DNA of 64,000 nt from Reticulitermes speratus (Eukaryota; Arthropoda; Insecta; Blattodea; Rhinotermitidae): assembly GCA_021186555.1 (NCBI GenBank), contig JAJKFL010000012.1, forward strand, positions 21,835,711 to 21,899,710, given 5' to 3'. Below are positions 11,671 to 24,999 of the stretch, piece by piece; position 1 is the first letter of the stretch; each line of letters opens with the position of its first letter. The position numbers and the translations under genes are program-made. A model generated the notes under the pieces. The model was given only the letters and a program-made list of their open reading frames with translations. It did no database searches and was not told the DNA's origin.

Positions 11671-12039
11671 TCTGAATTGTCGAGTCCATTTCCATACGGT
11701 GCCGTCACCTTCAAAAGCAGTGTCCACATCAACAATGTATCATGCGGTTATGACACCGTCCGTACTAGCACAGCACATCCTTCAAAGTTCGACCGAAATC
11801 CCTAATGCATCATGCTGCCAACGTTGCGGGTCTACTTCAACAACCGTCAGTGTCAGATCCCATATGTGTAAACATGCCTGTCGTTCAATTGTCTAGTACC
11901 AAACGTAGACAACACCAACTGAACAAACCTGCCATTCGCTGCAATTAATACAGGCACTTGAATTTAATCGCCCGTGTCAAGTCCTGCCTGCGATGGCAAC
12001 GGCAGTGCGAACAAACAAACGTGGCCGGAAAGGGGTTAT
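11671..12039. other. no recognisable gene
   Basis: Short frames only. Confidence 0.4.
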
Positions 12040-12294
12040 TCCAACACTAACTAGAACAAACCCCCACTTGGCTTCCTACTCCTCAGAATCAGATGGACGC
12101 TACAGGTTGGCATCCTGTACTGGCAGCCTTACCTCGGGAAAGGAGTCAGTACCAATTGAACATAAGACTGGGTGGGCTCCGGAGCCCGCATGGACACAGC
12201 GGCGAAAAGATTATTCGCATCCCCAGGTAACAACCGATTCTCCAGTCGTCCCCAGCCAATTTACTGTACTAGCTGAGCTACTATGTACATAGCA
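12040..12294 (-). mobile_element. SINE family B, degraded
   Basis: Contains the family body in reverse: CCTTACCTCGGGAAAGGAGT, GACTGGGTGGGCTCCGGAGC and CAGCGGCGAAAAGATT, ending with an A-box-like TAGCTCAGCTAGTACAG on the minus strand. Many substitutions. Confidence 0.55.
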
Positions 12295-12314
12295 GGAGCA
12301 GCAGCAGCAGCACC

Positions 12315-12349
<35 letters not shown>

Positions 12350-12353
12350 CAGT
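12295..12353. repeat. compound trinucleotide microsatellite
   Basis: A GCA run is followed by an AGT/GTA run ending at AGCAGTACC. Confidence 0.95.
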
Positions 12354-12394
12354 ACCCCAAGGCACATTGGAATGCTCAACCTCTTACTGTATGA

Positions 12395-12680
12395 GCCAGG
12401 ACAGCGCAGTCGGTATGGAAACTGGATAATCGAAGAATCGTTGTTCGATTACCGGCAGTGGAAAATGATTTTTCTCTGCTCCTGAAGGTCCAGACCGGCT
12501 CTGGGGCCCACCCAGCCTCTTATTCAATCGATACCAGAGGTACTTCCCCGGAGATAAAACGGAAGGGGGGTGCAACTGAGCACGCAATTCCAATACCCAG
12601 GATAAAAAAATGTGGAGATAGCAGCCAGACCTGCACTCCCCTCACGTGCATTGGGACAACTCTACCTTTCAAATTAATCA
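12395..12680 (+). mobile_element. SINE family B, tRNA-derived
   Basis: Head GACAGCGCAGTCGGTATGG with B-box-like GTTCGATTACC, then TCCAGACCGGCTCTGGGGCC, CCGGAGATAAAACGG and the CTGCACTCCCCTCACG to GACAACTCTACCTTTC tail. Fairly complete. Confidence 0.75.
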
Positions 12681-12689
12681 CTTTTGACG

Positions 12690-14555
12690 GACCGAAGCCG
12701 GCAACAAACAAGAACTGCTGACAACCAGGTCGGAACAACCTACTTTACGGAAAGGCCAAGTTCATACACGTTACATGATCAAATCGCCACAAAACAGCAT
12801 GCACGTGAAAATGGCAAGTGAACTGAAAAAAACTTGGGAAGTCAAGACGAATCCTCCACAGTACATCTAAACACATGCACATAGAAGTCTCCTGAGCTCC
12901 TTCAGCGTGCATTCAATTATACGGCAAACACAGCTGAATGATCGCCTTTCATTTCCGTTCGTAGTGCTTATAGGCCAACGTGCATCTAAACGTCTGTGAC
13001 GCAATGTCCATATTAACTGACACGTATACAGCTGCGAGGGACAAGCACGTGATATCAGACAAGAGCGTCCAGCCCATACATTATCCTACGCATTATGTCT
13101 GCAACCCCTGTACGATGTCAGAGCAGCAACGAGGGGCAGCCTTGCCTCTCACAACAGGTTTCCACAGCGCTCCAATTGACGGTACGGAATTTACAGGTGA
13201 ACATCCATCTGTGCTGCGGTTGCCGTAACACAATCCACATTCTAACTGCTAGGTGTGCAAAATTACAAGATGTAATCGTAAATTTTTAACTTCAACAAGA
13301 AAACACGACATGAAATTGTAACAATGTATTATGTGCAGCTTTGGGAGATGCCTTTTTATTACTGTGTGTATCTTTGAGAAGTTGAGACCACTTTATGTTT
13401 GGGCAAGTAGAACAGCGAAGTGCCAATAACTCATAACTTCACGCCGGCGAAACTCATAACTTTACTTAATTTAATATTTAAGAAACTGCAAGCAATTTCT
13501 GTTTATCCTGAACATATTTCCTCACTTTATTGTAGTATTTTACTTTGAAAGTAAATAATGTATGGCGCTTAGGAATTATCGTTCCCCAACTTTTCAAAGT
13601 CAGTACTTCAAAATGATGTGCAAAAAACTAATAACAGATAATATTGGATAATAAGGAAAATTTTAATCTCATCTGGCCCACCCACAATGGCAAGCGTGTC
13701 AACATGCAGTACGTTCCTGTTGTGGTTACACATCCTTAAGACGTTACAACTGCCCTGCTTTACCCTATTTATACTGAGTCGTTGTCAGTCGTCTCTTTGT
13801 GGTCAAAAAGGGCGTTTCGGAATCCAGCTCCACTTCCGTCATCAAGCAAACGCAAGAAACCTACCCTGCTGGACCAACTAAATGGAACTGTCTATTTTCG
13901 GGGATAGTGATTAGCGCCATTTAACGGACCTTGTGGCACAAGTACGGCCAACTTCCGAAACGTTTCTGTATGGAAAATAACCAATAGCCGGTATGTGCCA
14001 GTCAGGAACCCAATAATGGTCTGGATTTCGCCCAATAATGATAATCACATCCGTTGTGAAGGAATATCACTATTACTACTAAGCTAACTTCGGTCCCACT
14101 TTCCTTCCTTAAAGAAAACCAACCGGCCAGTCCTCACGAAACCTGGTATACGTCACGCCCTAGACGCAAAACTTACTTCTCGGTTTCCTGCAATTGGTAA
14201 TAACATGACGGAGACAAGAATTGTGGCGGAAATACCACTAGACACACTTAGTGTTGGATCCTGGTGACTGTAATGTAACTTCCAAAAATGTAGGACATTT
14301 TTAGGGCAATTTTTTTTAGAAAGCACAGCATGAGGGCTGCATCATGTGCCCACATTTACCTGTCAGTCTGATGATCACTGATGAACCGCCAGCGCTATGC
14401 ATTTGGAATTCAGTAGGAAGGTACGTCAGACACGCAACTACATCACATTCTACCTGGAATATTGTTTATCCGCCAAGTATTACAAACCTGACGACGGTGC
14501 GGAATATCACAAACTTTAGGCAGAGGTGTAAGTTGTCCGTACAACTGTACGACTA
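12690..14555. other. no recognisable gene
   Basis: A 1.9-kb stretch with short frames only and no clear repeat signature. Confidence 0.5.
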
Positions 14556-14559
14556 AGCA

Positions 14560-14660
14560 TCAGGCCTTCAAGACGTATGGAGGAGTGGTGGTAATGCTCC
14601 ATGCATTCTTAACCTCAGCATTTAGGTCACAACCGGAGATGGAGATGAGTTGACTCAGTT
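14560..14660 (-). mobile_element. SINE family B 3' fragment
   Basis: On the plus strand: GGAGGAGTGGTGGTAATGC, CATTCTTAACCTCAGCA and GGAGATGAGTTGACTC, the reverse of the family 3' region. Confidence 0.5.
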
Positions 14661-17600
14661 ACGAGAGGCCATTTCTATTACAATGCAGCTTGGGTCTGCG
14701 ACACCGACTTCTTATGGGTGCTAGGACGCAGTTTGCCTATCACCCGCAATGAACGACCTGAGATTGACCTGAGATGACACGACCAGACCTCCCACGTCAA
14801 AAAAATATATGTAGCTACACTTTCGGAAATTATGTACACATGTCCCACTCCATTAAATCGATTTCATGAGAAAATATATTTAAAACGATTACGTATGTAG
14901 ATTCCAGGCTAATTAACCCTTTAACGTACAGTGGTTACTACAGGTACCATATGCTCTGACATTAAAAAACTCTGCACGCTGGCCAGCATGTTTCATACGA
15001 TTCTAGGCACAAACAGCGATTTCCTTACGCAGTACTTAAGATCCTTCCTAAAATTCAGTATAAATATGTCAACGCTTCCATTCATGCTACATGTTCCGCC
15101 CATCAACTTTGATTTAATCGCCCTAACAATATTTAGCGAACAGTACAAATTATGAAGCTCAAATTTCTCCGTCTTCCCGTGCCTTCTTCAAAGTTAGTTC
15201 CAAATCCACGTTCCTCTAGTAGGGGGGAAAAAACAAATGTTCATGTGCGTGAATATAATACACAGGTACACACAGCATTAGGCACAATAACTCGACAATA
15301 TTTCAGCAATATTAATTTGCTCATGGAGAACCGCGTCATCATCATCTGCACACGTCATGCAAAAACGTCGCTGTTTACTCTCATCTACAAGAACACAGAT
15401 ACTGTTTTCCATGTCTAGTCCACAGACGCACGCAGGTTCCCTGTATGAACGATAAACTATGCACATTCCTCAGGCTGCCGTGTTAGAATCGGAGCCTGGG
15501 ATATAAAAAGGATTACTGCGTCCACACGGAGATCACAAGCAGCAAGACCTTCCTACCAGACTCTTGCAAATCGCCTTAGTCACCCGAGAAACATAACAGC
15601 CGTTATTACCAAATACGAGTTTTCTTCCTTCAGGAAATAAGGTTAAATTTATACATGCCCTGCAAGCAGGTTCCTTCAGCCCCACAGTCCATGACTGTAA
15701 TCGTGCTTGGTACTAAAGAAATAAAATTGAAAGCTAAGGACATTTGTTACATGCCACGTTACCTACAAAATACAACACAAAGGGTATCACACACACTGCC
15801 ACTTATGTTTAAATGACTAAGTCACTTGGGGTACAGCCAGTGTACCTTAATACTCAACGAACTATCTTCTATTGTCTCGTACGGTAATTCATTGACGAAT
15901 AAATGTTTAGTACAACGGTTCAGTGGAAGTATATGAAAAACAAACTCGCTGACTGCTAGCGAGAACACACATGAGGTTACGTCAACGCGCCCATCAATAT
16001 AGTTGGTAAAACACACACACACACTCGTCCATGACTAATTCCGAATCACACAACACATATATGATCGGAAGTAAACGCATAGCCAAAATGAAAAATGACA
16101 AAATTTTCAATTCATGCAGAAATCAAGGGAACTGTCGTTAAATGCATGTATCGACAGCGTAAGCAACGAAAACGACTCACATACCTGAAGTACACAGTAA
16201 TTCGTAAATGGTGAAATTTCAGCTAGATATTCAACAACATTTTGTGACAATCATCCATGACTACGGTTACCATATTAGCCGTTCCAATGATCCACTCTTA
16301 CACATTACAGACCTCGAGGGACACAGCGAAAGCGCGATTTCACCGTTCGTACGGACGCTAAGCAACATTCTCTGCAAAGGTAGACATTGCAATATCGACT
16401 GAAGTTTGGCTAAGGTTCTTTCTGCCACCTTATGGTACCGTTCGTAACTACTACCAGGGATCCACATGCCATAACACGCATATAGTCAGCCACAAGCAGC
16501 GCGCGCGCACACACGCACGCACGCACACACACGCACATTAAACACACTGATATATTTCATTCTCAAGCGGTCGACAGGTCCATGTAGGTTTATCACACGA
16601 CTTCACTCGCGGCTGCAGAATACCCGGAAGCACTAGCCACCCTGTACTGCCTAGTCAAGGCAATTTACAAATTCAAAATGCACCTTCAACGCTGGACATA
16701 CAATACAGAACATATTTTAACTGTCAACGGACAATCAAGAACAATCTGCACGTGCCAGCATTACGAACCAAACATTAGTTTCACCTGTCCCGCTAAAAAC
16801 TCTGAATATTAAGGTGGCAGAGCTGGGTCAGTCCGTAGGCCCATGTACTATAAACATTGCTGGAATGGGCCATCCTCAACTTCAGTAAAGCCCTAATTAG
16901 TTTCCTGTTTTTGAATCACTGTACAATATGTACTGTGCACAATATGCACTAGACAAACACGTTTTCAGTTACAGATAGCCACCACTAATTAAAAGACAAT
17001 CGATACAGCAGTATGGCTCAATAAATACGCATTCGGTGCCACATAACATTTCCGCCGTTTTGAGAAAATTTCAAAGAAAAATTATACCTACAATACTTTT
17101 CAGCACAACATTTCTTTCCTACCGTTTTACACCAGTTCACTGACGATATAAATATCGCAAATAGAACTCTGTAAAACTTTAGGCGTGACCCACCTGAACT
17201 GCGACACGATATAAATATACGTCTATACTGGAACTGCGATATACAGGCTATCGAACAATTGATATTTAAAGTAATGCTGCCACGATAAGAATATCGCCTT
17301 AAAACAACCAGAAAACGTCTTTGGTGTTTCAAAATTTGCATTCGCACCATAACCACATAAAAATGTTTGTATAACTATGTATGTGGCTTTCAGGAAAATG
17401 GTAAACATGTGACTATGCAAGGATAGTCACTTCGTGATACGGTCCCCGAACGATCGATTTCGTGATCACGAAAGTGAGATGCACGTGTTCAACTTCATTC
17501 ACTTCATAATGTTTAGAAACTTACGTACAAACCTAGCTGAACATACATGCTTGGAGAACTGTGACGTACTACAAGTATAGTCACTGTGTTTCATCTCTAA

Positions 17601-17681
17601 TTACAACTCATTACAAGCATTTAAAATCTTAGAATCTAGTGCACATTATGCACTGGCCTTGCATTAACGTCACGAAGAAAC
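14661..17681. other. no recognisable gene; one CA/CG tract
   Basis: About 3 kb with short frames only. A GC/CA alternating tract lies at 16499-16540. No tRNA-like boxes, terminal repeats or coding domains were recognised. Confidence 0.5.
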
Positions 17682-17801
17682 ACGCTGTTCCAATTTAGCA
17701 GTTTACTTTTGATGTTCCTGTATTTGTATATTAGCTTTGCCTGTTTGGCATCGATGAATTCGTCGATGCCAAACAGGCAAAGCTAATATACGCTGTTCCA
17801 A
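17682..17801. repeat. perfect palindrome flanked by a 12-bp direct repeat
   Basis: Arms 17727-17754 and 17763-17790 are perfect 28-nt inverted repeats (outer end TATATTAGCTTTGCC, inner end GGCATCGA) with an 8-nt loop TGAATTCG. ACGCTGTTCCAA occurs at 17682-17693 and again at 17790-17801, like a target duplication. A small foldback insertion is the simplest reading. No family is recognised. Confidence 0.85.
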
Positions 17802-18077
17802 GTTTTGAGGTTTTCATAGCGGTACGTGGTTCCCAGCGTTTCCTTAGTCTTACGGGTTCACGGTCCATGTTATTCGCGGACCCTGAAAACTTGAAGAAGA
17901 CACGTTACCTCGGAAAGTCTGGAACCACTGATAGAACGTCACAGCGTCACATCACAGCAGACCGGATTCCTTAAAACCACTGTTACCGTGTGGAGTACGA
18001 AACTCACAAAATAAGCACATCGCCAACGATAAATCTTAGGCAGTGTTACAAGAAATAGCTAGGTGGCATTCTACAGT

Positions 18078-18395
18078 TTCATGATAAAGGTAAAGTTACC
18101 CCTGTGCTTAATTAAGCACCACGCCATGAAGGCTGCGTGAGGGAGTGGAGGTACAGCTTCACTCATTCTTAATCTAGACGGAAGATGAGGTCAGTTTCAC
18201 ACCCCGGACACTTTACCTCCGGGGAAAGGGCCCCTGCCATCCATTAAATAGAACGCTGGGTGGGGGGTGGGGCCGGTATGGACGCTCTGAAGAGCAGAAA
18301 AATGACTTGCCCCTATCAACAATCGCATTACGATTCCTTGGTCGCTCAGTCCGTAGCTCAGTCGACAGTGAGAGACTGGGCTCAATCTTGTTTAT
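18078..18395 (-). mobile_element. SINE family B, tRNA-derived
   Basis: On the minus strand: tRNA-like head with CGACTGAGCTACGGACTGAG, then GAGCGTCCATACCGGCC, CCCCGGAGGTAAAGTGTCCG, GAATGAGTGAAGCTGTACC and the tail AGCACAGGGGTAACTTTACC. Near full length. Confidence 0.75.
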
Positions 18396-18399
18396 TCTC

Positions 18400-19365
18400 C
18401 ACCCACCAGAACATTACATCCCACAGTTTGTACACATCCTCAACGATACACGGAGAAATTCCATCACCTGCTAAGCTACTGTAACATTTCTTTCCGCCGT
18501 AAAGTAACGGAGTGATTAAATGTAAAATAACAATGCCATCAACATATATGGTCATACGGCCCCGGATTTCTCATATTTCGGTTCCGTGTAGTCTCACTTT
18601 ACAGAACCTTGCATCTCCCGGAAACTACACAGCATGTTAGCAACGTTCGCATTTGTGGACCCTGAATCTGTACTGAACACTGTGTTGGTCACAAGCAGAT
18701 AGAGTGGGACCAGACCCACAAAATGCCGATTTCCGGTTCTTTGTAAACGTATCTCAAAAGGCGAGGTTCTATCCATATTCGCGCTTATTAAACGGGAGAA
18801 AGAAAATCGTAAATGTCTGACGCCACGTTTGGCAAAATAATCATATAGGCCTAAATCTACACTTTACATGTTAGTTACCGCATATATTATCTTAACAGCA
18901 TCGAATTTAGGAAAGGTCTACTACGACTTCTGCCATAGTAGGGTTGTTCACACATCGAACATTCTCTAACTCACCATGCTCGTAGTGCTGGACGTACGAA
19001 TTTAACACATTCACAAAAGATACTTCAGAAACGTAAGCATGCATCGCCGTGATATTGCTTGCTTCAGAAAACAGTTTAAAATGCCCACAGTTATATCGGG
19101 ATTATAACCCCGGGCGGCCAATCCATCATTCACTGGCACCGCCTAATAACTATGGCCCCGACCAGTATTTATTTCACTCTTATTTTACCAGTCTAAATAA
19201 AATACACAAACGTCACTGACAAGATGGGACAGCCTTGCAATCGTCACGCAAGAAATGTTACATTATTCCAAGCAATTTCAGTAATCGCACCAGCGTATAA
19301 CGTCCTGCATGTAGAGACACTGAAACGCACAGCCATATTAAAACTGACGTCAAAGTTGGCGTTTG
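18400..19365. other. no recognisable gene
   Basis: Short frames only. Confidence 0.5.
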
Positions 19366-19369
19366 CGTA

Positions 19370-19560
19370 AACAGCGAAAAGCGCACATTAGCTTCGTTAT
19401 GTCTGGCCGTCTGTTCGCATGTATCAGCGCGGTTCGCACTGGACAAAGTTTCGTGAAACTTGGACCCTTATGAAGCTCTGTCGAGAAACTCTAGATGTGG
19501 TTAAAATCGGACATCGGGCACTTTACATGAAGACCTAAGTACGTTTGTATCGTTTTTTAT
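19370..19560 (+). repeat. family G dispersed repeat, partial copy
   Basis: Contains GCGAAAAGCGCACATTAGC, GTATCAGCGCGGTTCGCACT and GGGCACTTTACATGAAGACC, shared with 19601-19957, 26745-27000 and (reversed) 50997-51477. This copy is truncated and lies in tandem with the next. Confidence 0.7.
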
Positions 19561-19600
19561 AGAATGGCAAAACAAAATCACCAATGAGGGTCCAAAATTT

Positions 19601-19957
19601 TAGGCGCGTTCGGGTAAGTCGCGAAGAGCACCTATTGGCTTCGTCATATCCGTCCGTCTGCACGTATCAGCGCGGCTCCCACTGGACGAATTTTCATGAA
19701 ATTTGACATTCTAGACTTTTACGAAAATCTGTACAGAAACGCCAAATCTAGTTAAAGTCGGACAAAAATATCGGGCACTTTACATGAAGAGCTAAGTGTA
19801 TTTCATACTGTGGGCAGCGACATGTTGCGCAACAATACAACAATACAGAACAATTTCAATGTTTATTACAATGTTGACAGCAACATATGTACATCAACAA
19901 TACAAAGGGAACGCACTATTGCGTTTCCATGGCAACAATGGTTACGCGAAGGCGTCA
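19601..19957 (+). repeat. family G dispersed repeat with inverted ends
   Basis: Starts TAGGCGCGTTCGGGTAAG and ends CAACAATGGTTACGCGAAGG. The end is an imperfect inverted copy of the start (AGGC.CGTTCGC). The same layout is clearer at 50997-51477. Probably a non-autonomous DNA transposon. Superfamily not recognised. Confidence 0.6.
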
Positions 19958-20330
19958 TAATATTACGTTTATCGTTCACATCTCAATATTCCAGACACCT
20001 CTGCCTGCGATAAACAGTCACACAAATACAGCACGAATACTGCCTGACGTACAGCTGCTTTGTCTATGCTGCTGTTCGACGAACGAAATATATGACAAAA
20101 AAAATTTCAGGATTGGCATCGAAACGGAAGGACCAACACAACAACCACATCAGACACGAAGGACAAAGGACACTCACGAATTCGAAGCAGCAACATGAAA
20201 TCTTACAACGTCCACAAATATACCACCGAACCGTCTGATTTTTCAAACTGGTCGTTGTACATCAAAATATAAAAAACGTAGTTTTTGTTCTGCACCTACA
20301 AAACTCTGAGTCTAAAGATTTCATTATTTT

Positions 20331-20520
20331 GTGGATGTTACGCCGTGTCGACTGGTAAATCAGTCACCGTCACTTCGGAGGATCCTAATTCCTTCCATCA
20401 ACGAAGTCTTGTCAAGGCTGAACCACCATTCGAAACAACGGGAACTATTTCCCAGTAGACAAAGCGTAACATCCCAGAAGACTTGAATCTTCAGCAAACT
20501 GCTATCTCAAACTCAAATCG
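20331..20520. repeat. family A foldback repeat
   Basis: Left arm GTTACGCCGTGTCGACTGG, inner CACTTCGGAGG, right arm CCAGTAGACAAAGCGTAACA, then the constant flank AGAAGACTTGAATCTTCAGC. Core hammerhead bases are largely lost. Confidence 0.65.
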
Positions 20521-20544
20521 TACGTGAACCAAACGAAAACTTCT

Positions 20545-20917
20545 GAAAATTATGGCGGCCCGCACGTCAATGTAAGCAGTGGACAGGTTAAACATTTTGC
20601 TCAAAATTGAAACACACCATTCAAAAAATTTCATGCTGTTAATAACAAAACGAAAATCAATTAAAACTATCGAATTTTAAACTTTACCTCGGTATTATCT
20701 TTTTTTCTGGCGTATGTTCTACGTTACCATACAAACCTCTTTTAACCTTTTATGGCCCGTGGCGAGAAACGTTTTTAAATCTTTAAATTCTGGACAAAAT
20801 ACTTCGAAGATGTACCACGCCGAATCCTGTAATTAGAAGCAGATCAGTGCGAGGCCGCATGAAAATAAACTGGCGGGCTGCGTGACAAGACCACGGGCCG
20901 CTTGTTTGAGACCCCTG
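20545..20917. mobile_element. possible hAT-like MITE, right end only
   Basis: The right end GTTTGAGACCCCTG resembles the CAGGGGTCTC ends of hAT-type MITEs, with GGCCCGT/ACGGGCC segments inside. No matching left end was found, so the left boundary is approximate. Confidence 0.35.
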
Positions 20918-21738
20918 GTCTAACACATGAAACAATGAATCAATTAATTATACTTCTTTCTCCATTTGCAATGCCCCACACTCTACTTAAAACTCGACTG
21001 GCACCTGTTCATTATTTCCGTCTATAGACTGAGCACCTGTCACCTGAATCTTCAACCAACCTTCTCTCTAATGACTATAAACTTTCTGACCCGGATTCAT
21101 ATTCCGCCCCCTCCACTGTTTCCTTTCAGCTTTCAAGATACAAATGTTTCCAAAAAAAACTTAAAAAATGAATTTAAAAGTAGCCTAATTTACAATTTCG
21201 TAGCAGAATTTCTTCGGGTCTCTTCAATAAAGTTAGTTGCTGGAACACTACCTATACTGTCATGACTACGTAACTACAGCCTCGCTGTTAGCAACACGGT
21301 GCATGGCGCATAAAAGATGATGGTAGGTTTTCCATATCGTTGATATTTCAGATGTTCCGTCACGAAAAATCAAATTCACTCCCACATACTGTACTGCACT
21401 GTCACTTCATTACCCACAGATCATACATGTTAGTACCGTTAAGATTAATGCTGTGATTACTCGACGTCGTGTCAGTCCACCCTCCCCCTCGACTGGTGTG
21501 TGTCATCGTGGCGTTTGCAGGTAGAAGATAAAAGCATTAAATAAATGCAAATAAACTACGTGGTCTGAACTAAACGGCGAGCGCACGGTGACTGACGTAC
21601 TTTGCAGTGGGCGCGCATACTCAGTTTATGTTCTGCTCCGTGAGTTTCGTACGCTCCTGACAGCATTCTAACGCGCAGCCAACCAAAAGGCGTTAAACTG
21701 AGAATAAGAGAGCGCAAATTCAGAAGTAGTGTAAATTC
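20918..21738. other. no recognisable gene
   Basis: Short frames only. Confidence 0.5.
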
Positions 21739-21739
21739 G

Positions 21740-21925
21740 TAAGGGGGCGTTAAGGTCGTGCCACGTTTCAGGCGGATAGTCGCCGGCCTCCCGCCGCGGA
21801 GGCCCGGGTTCGATCCCGGGTCAGTCCATGTGGGATTTGTGGTGGACAAAGTGGCACTGGGACAAGTTTTTCCCCGAGTACTTCGGTCTTCCCCTGTCAA
21901 TTTCATTCCACCGGTGCTCCATTAA
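21740..21925 (+). mobile_element. SINE family C, tRNA-derived head
   Basis: The B box GGGTTCGATCCCGG lies in a GC-rich tRNA-like arm (GGAGGCCCGGGTTCGATCC). The body is GGTCAGTCCATGTGGGATTT, GTGGACAAAGTGGCACTGGG and CGAGTACTTCGGTCTTCCCC, ending TCCACCGGTGCTCCATTAAT. The single copy in this window is well preserved. No full cloverleaf is evident, so it is not called a tRNA gene. Confidence 0.65.
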
Positions 21926-22139
21926 TTGGAAAAATGAAAAAACTAATCATCTTTCTCTTCATCTTCATCACAGGGTTGTACAATAAGCCTTAAGGCTGCG
22001 GTGCGTCCGTAGCATCTGCTGCGGGGCCCTTCATCACCAAAAAGAAAGGCGTTAAAGCTGAAAGGCGTAAAACAAACCAGATCAAAACAAGGGCTACCAG
22101 TACTGACAGGAAGCGTTTGAGTCACCCAATGGGTTCGAG

Positions 22140-22285
22140 GGGTTACGCGGCCAGGGTGCGAAGCTGACCGCTCATCTCTATCTAGTACCGAAGTCAACAA
22201 AACGTGGATATTTACTTTCACTTCTCCCTTACGTCTAAAATGCGAAAATGTTTTAATCAAGCACAGGAACAACTCTGACTTTGCC
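22140..22285 (+). mobile_element. SINE family B 3' half
   Basis: GCGGCCAGGGTGCGAAGCTG, ACCGCTCATCTCTATCTAG and the ACTTTCACTTCTCCCTTACG to GAACAACTCTGACTTT tail match the family. Confidence 0.55.
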
Positions 22286-23499
22286 TCACTCTCACTTCAC
22301 GTACCCACCACAAACACAGGATCCTGGAAATGAAACTGGCCATTCGCAGTGAAAAGTCTAATTAAAGTATAATCAGGTGCATTTTATAACATAAACTAAA
22401 AGCACGAAAAATAGAGTCAGCTGACAGGACTGCCATAACAGTCTCGAAACAGCACTTGTAGATTTTTGCTGACGGTCAAACTTCAGTGCAGAGAATCTCG
22501 AGTCACATGTGCTACAGCTCCGGAAACTTCTATCATCGGTCTTATTCTCAACATTCGATCGCTAACCACTAGCAATATGTCAACTTCCGGCATGCGGGGA
22601 AACTTTCCAATATCCATGAATATTTACTATTAACATCTGAAAGCAACCTCCACCATTTCTAACTACCTTTACTTTAAAAAAGGAAAGCACAAACCACTTT
22701 GATTCCATTGAAGTTAAAAAGGCAAGGCCGGCTCGGAGCGTGAAGGTCGACAAGTGTCTGAAAGATATTCACCTAACTGTCCACACTCTTTTTTTTTAAT
22801 TTAAATTAAAACACACAGGTCAGCACCGCATACCGTACCACGCTATGAAATGACAGCGGACACTACGAAAATGAGAAGAGTAAAAAAAAAAAGGATACTT
22901 CTCGCGACGGCCAACAGAAATCTCCCTATAAATAAAATTTAGAAATATGGTGCATTATAATTTGCGCCGACTTTCTCATATCCGTTGCTGAAAAAAGCGG
23001 TATTAATATTTGTGATAAGGATGCTTCCAACGTTTACAAAGTTCCGTGCGCTTAAATGGAAAATCGTCGAATTTACTCGTTTATTCGTCTATTTAACGAC
23101 GCCTTCAATTCAGATTAGGCTATGCACCGTTGAATGACAAAATTATCTGAGGATGAAAAATCGGACAGAATGTGAAAAGAAGGTAGTTTCTTAATTCAAA
23201 GTCACTATGTTGGCATTAGCTATCGCTATCTGAAAAAGAGACCTCCCGACACTAATTAAGCGTAACTACCAGACTGCGATGTAACTTGGTCAAATTAACT
23301 GAAAGCAGTTCACCGTACACTATGAAACAATGCGTACTGAAATGAAACACGCACTGCGTCGTTTTACTTGCCCTCTGAGTGCGAAAGCGCAAGCGTGTAT
23401 ATGAATATGTACAGTCTATATATTACTTGCATATTCATCGAAATAAAAGAAAATGCATTACGGCCTTACTTCACAAAAGTACAAACGAAGGCAATGCCG
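22286..23499. other. no recognisable gene
   Basis: AT-rich sequence with short frames only. Confidence 0.5.
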
Positions 23500-23575
23500 T
23501 ACAGCTGTCCCTGTCCACGCCATGAAGGCATATAAGCGGAGTAGCGATACAGCTCCCCCATTAGATGTATATTAA
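23500..23575 (-). mobile_element. SINE family B 3' fragment
   Basis: GTCCCTGTCCACGCCATGAA, GGAGTAGCGATACAGC and CCCCCATTAG are the reversed tail of the family. Confidence 0.45.
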
Positions 23576-23804
23576 CCTTTTAAAGACTAGCGGTTACTTT
23601 ACTTACCACCAGGTTTAAAATTCAGACTTTCTACATAGTGCTGACAATACGCTGCTTGTTTAATACGGATGTCAGAACAAACAGCAACTTTCCTTATACA
23701 TCATTAATTGATTGTTTTTTATAACGGAAGTGGAGAGTGTTTATTGTGCGGTACGCACTGAGTCCTTATATAAGACACATCTCGCTTCGTCTTTAAATGG
23801 ACAA

Positions 23805-24710
23805 AAGGACGCGCTCTAGCTCGTCTCCTTTTCAACAAAGTTTTACAGAACGTGATTAAAGATTCACGCATACAAACTAGTGGACACATTTTTACAAAAT
23901 TATACAGTTAACTGCTAATGCAGATGACGCTGCAGTAAAAGCTAGGACAAGACAGGCATAGTGGAAGGATTTTGCTCTCTAGAAGATGCAGCAACGGGAC
24001 TGGGCTCAGAATAAATCAGAATAGAACATAATATATGTGTATGAATGCAAGAAGACTGTCAGTCACCTATGTTGGAAATAGGAACATATACCTTTGAGCA
24101 AGTACATACTTTTACTTATCAGGGGAACAAAAATTAATAAGAAAATGATACTACAGAAGTAGTTCGGAACAGATTAGCAATGGCGAATAGATGTTATTTC
24201 AGCCTCCACAAGCATTTTCAATCCAATTTTGTATCTGGAACGACGAAGGCTTTATAAGACTTTAGTACGCCCCATAATATTGTATGGGGCGAAGTGTTGG
24301 GTATTATCCCGAACAGATGCGGAAAGGGTGGCTGTGTTCCAACGGAAGCGTATACGAAGAATATATGGCCCTATTACGAACAGAGATCAATGGAGGTGTA
24401 GGTTCAATAAAGAAATTTACGACCTCTTTAAAGAGCCCAGACTCTCGGTGGTAATTAAAGCTGCTAGGCTGCGGTGAGGTGGTCATGTTGCAAGAATTTA
24501 AAAGATCTGTATGCCTAGGAGTCTGATGTGTACGAAGTGCGAAGACCGCGCGCCAGGTTGTGAGATGAAGTGGGAAAGGATGCAAGGATGCTGAGAATCA
24601 GGAGCTGGTGGGCAGCGGCCATGAATCGAGAAGGGTGGAGAAAACTTCTGAAGCAGGCCAAGACTTTTTACAAGTTGCAGTGCCGGTGATGATAATGATG
24701 ATGATGATAT
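23805..24710 (+). mobile_element. LINE reverse transcriptase C-terminal fragment, broken
   Basis: Fragments in order: LLFNKVLQNVIKDSRIQTSG (before the catalytic box), a degraded LLMQMTLQ where YADD would fall, GLRINQNRTYYMC, VTYVGNR, a clean 82-codon frame 24229-24477 with LYKTLVRPIILYG and RIRRIYGPI, then a stop before GGHVAR. This is the thumb and C-terminal region of a non-LTR retrotransposon polyprotein. A GAT-rich tail at 24688-24710 suggests the true 3' end. 5' truncation is typical of LINE copies. Several frameshifts make it inactive. Confidence 0.8.
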
Positions 24711-24711
24711 A

Positions 24712-24950
24712 TATCTCCACTCATTCTTAACCTCGGCACTAGGTACAGATGAGTGGTCCACGTCACGACCCGGCCGCTTTACCGCCGGCAAAGAACCCCG
24801 ACACCCACTGAATATGAGACCGGATGGGCCTCACAGACGGTCCGGACGGTTTCTGGAGAAGGGACAATCTCTTGGCCCTGCCGGGATTCCAGCCCCGGAC
24901 CCCCTAGTGAGTCGCTACTCCGACTATGAAATCCTGGCTCCAACGAAAGT
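24712..24950 (-). mobile_element. SINE family B
   Basis: On the plus strand: CCACTCATTCTTAACCTCGG, ACCCGGCCGCTTTACCGCCG and CCGGGATTCCAGCCCCGG (reverse of the B-box region), ending in the reversed head. It directly abuts the LINE tail. Confidence 0.65.
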
Positions 24951-24999
24951 ACATGTTCTAAATGAACATAAAACTCTGAAACCTATGCCCTAAACCAAA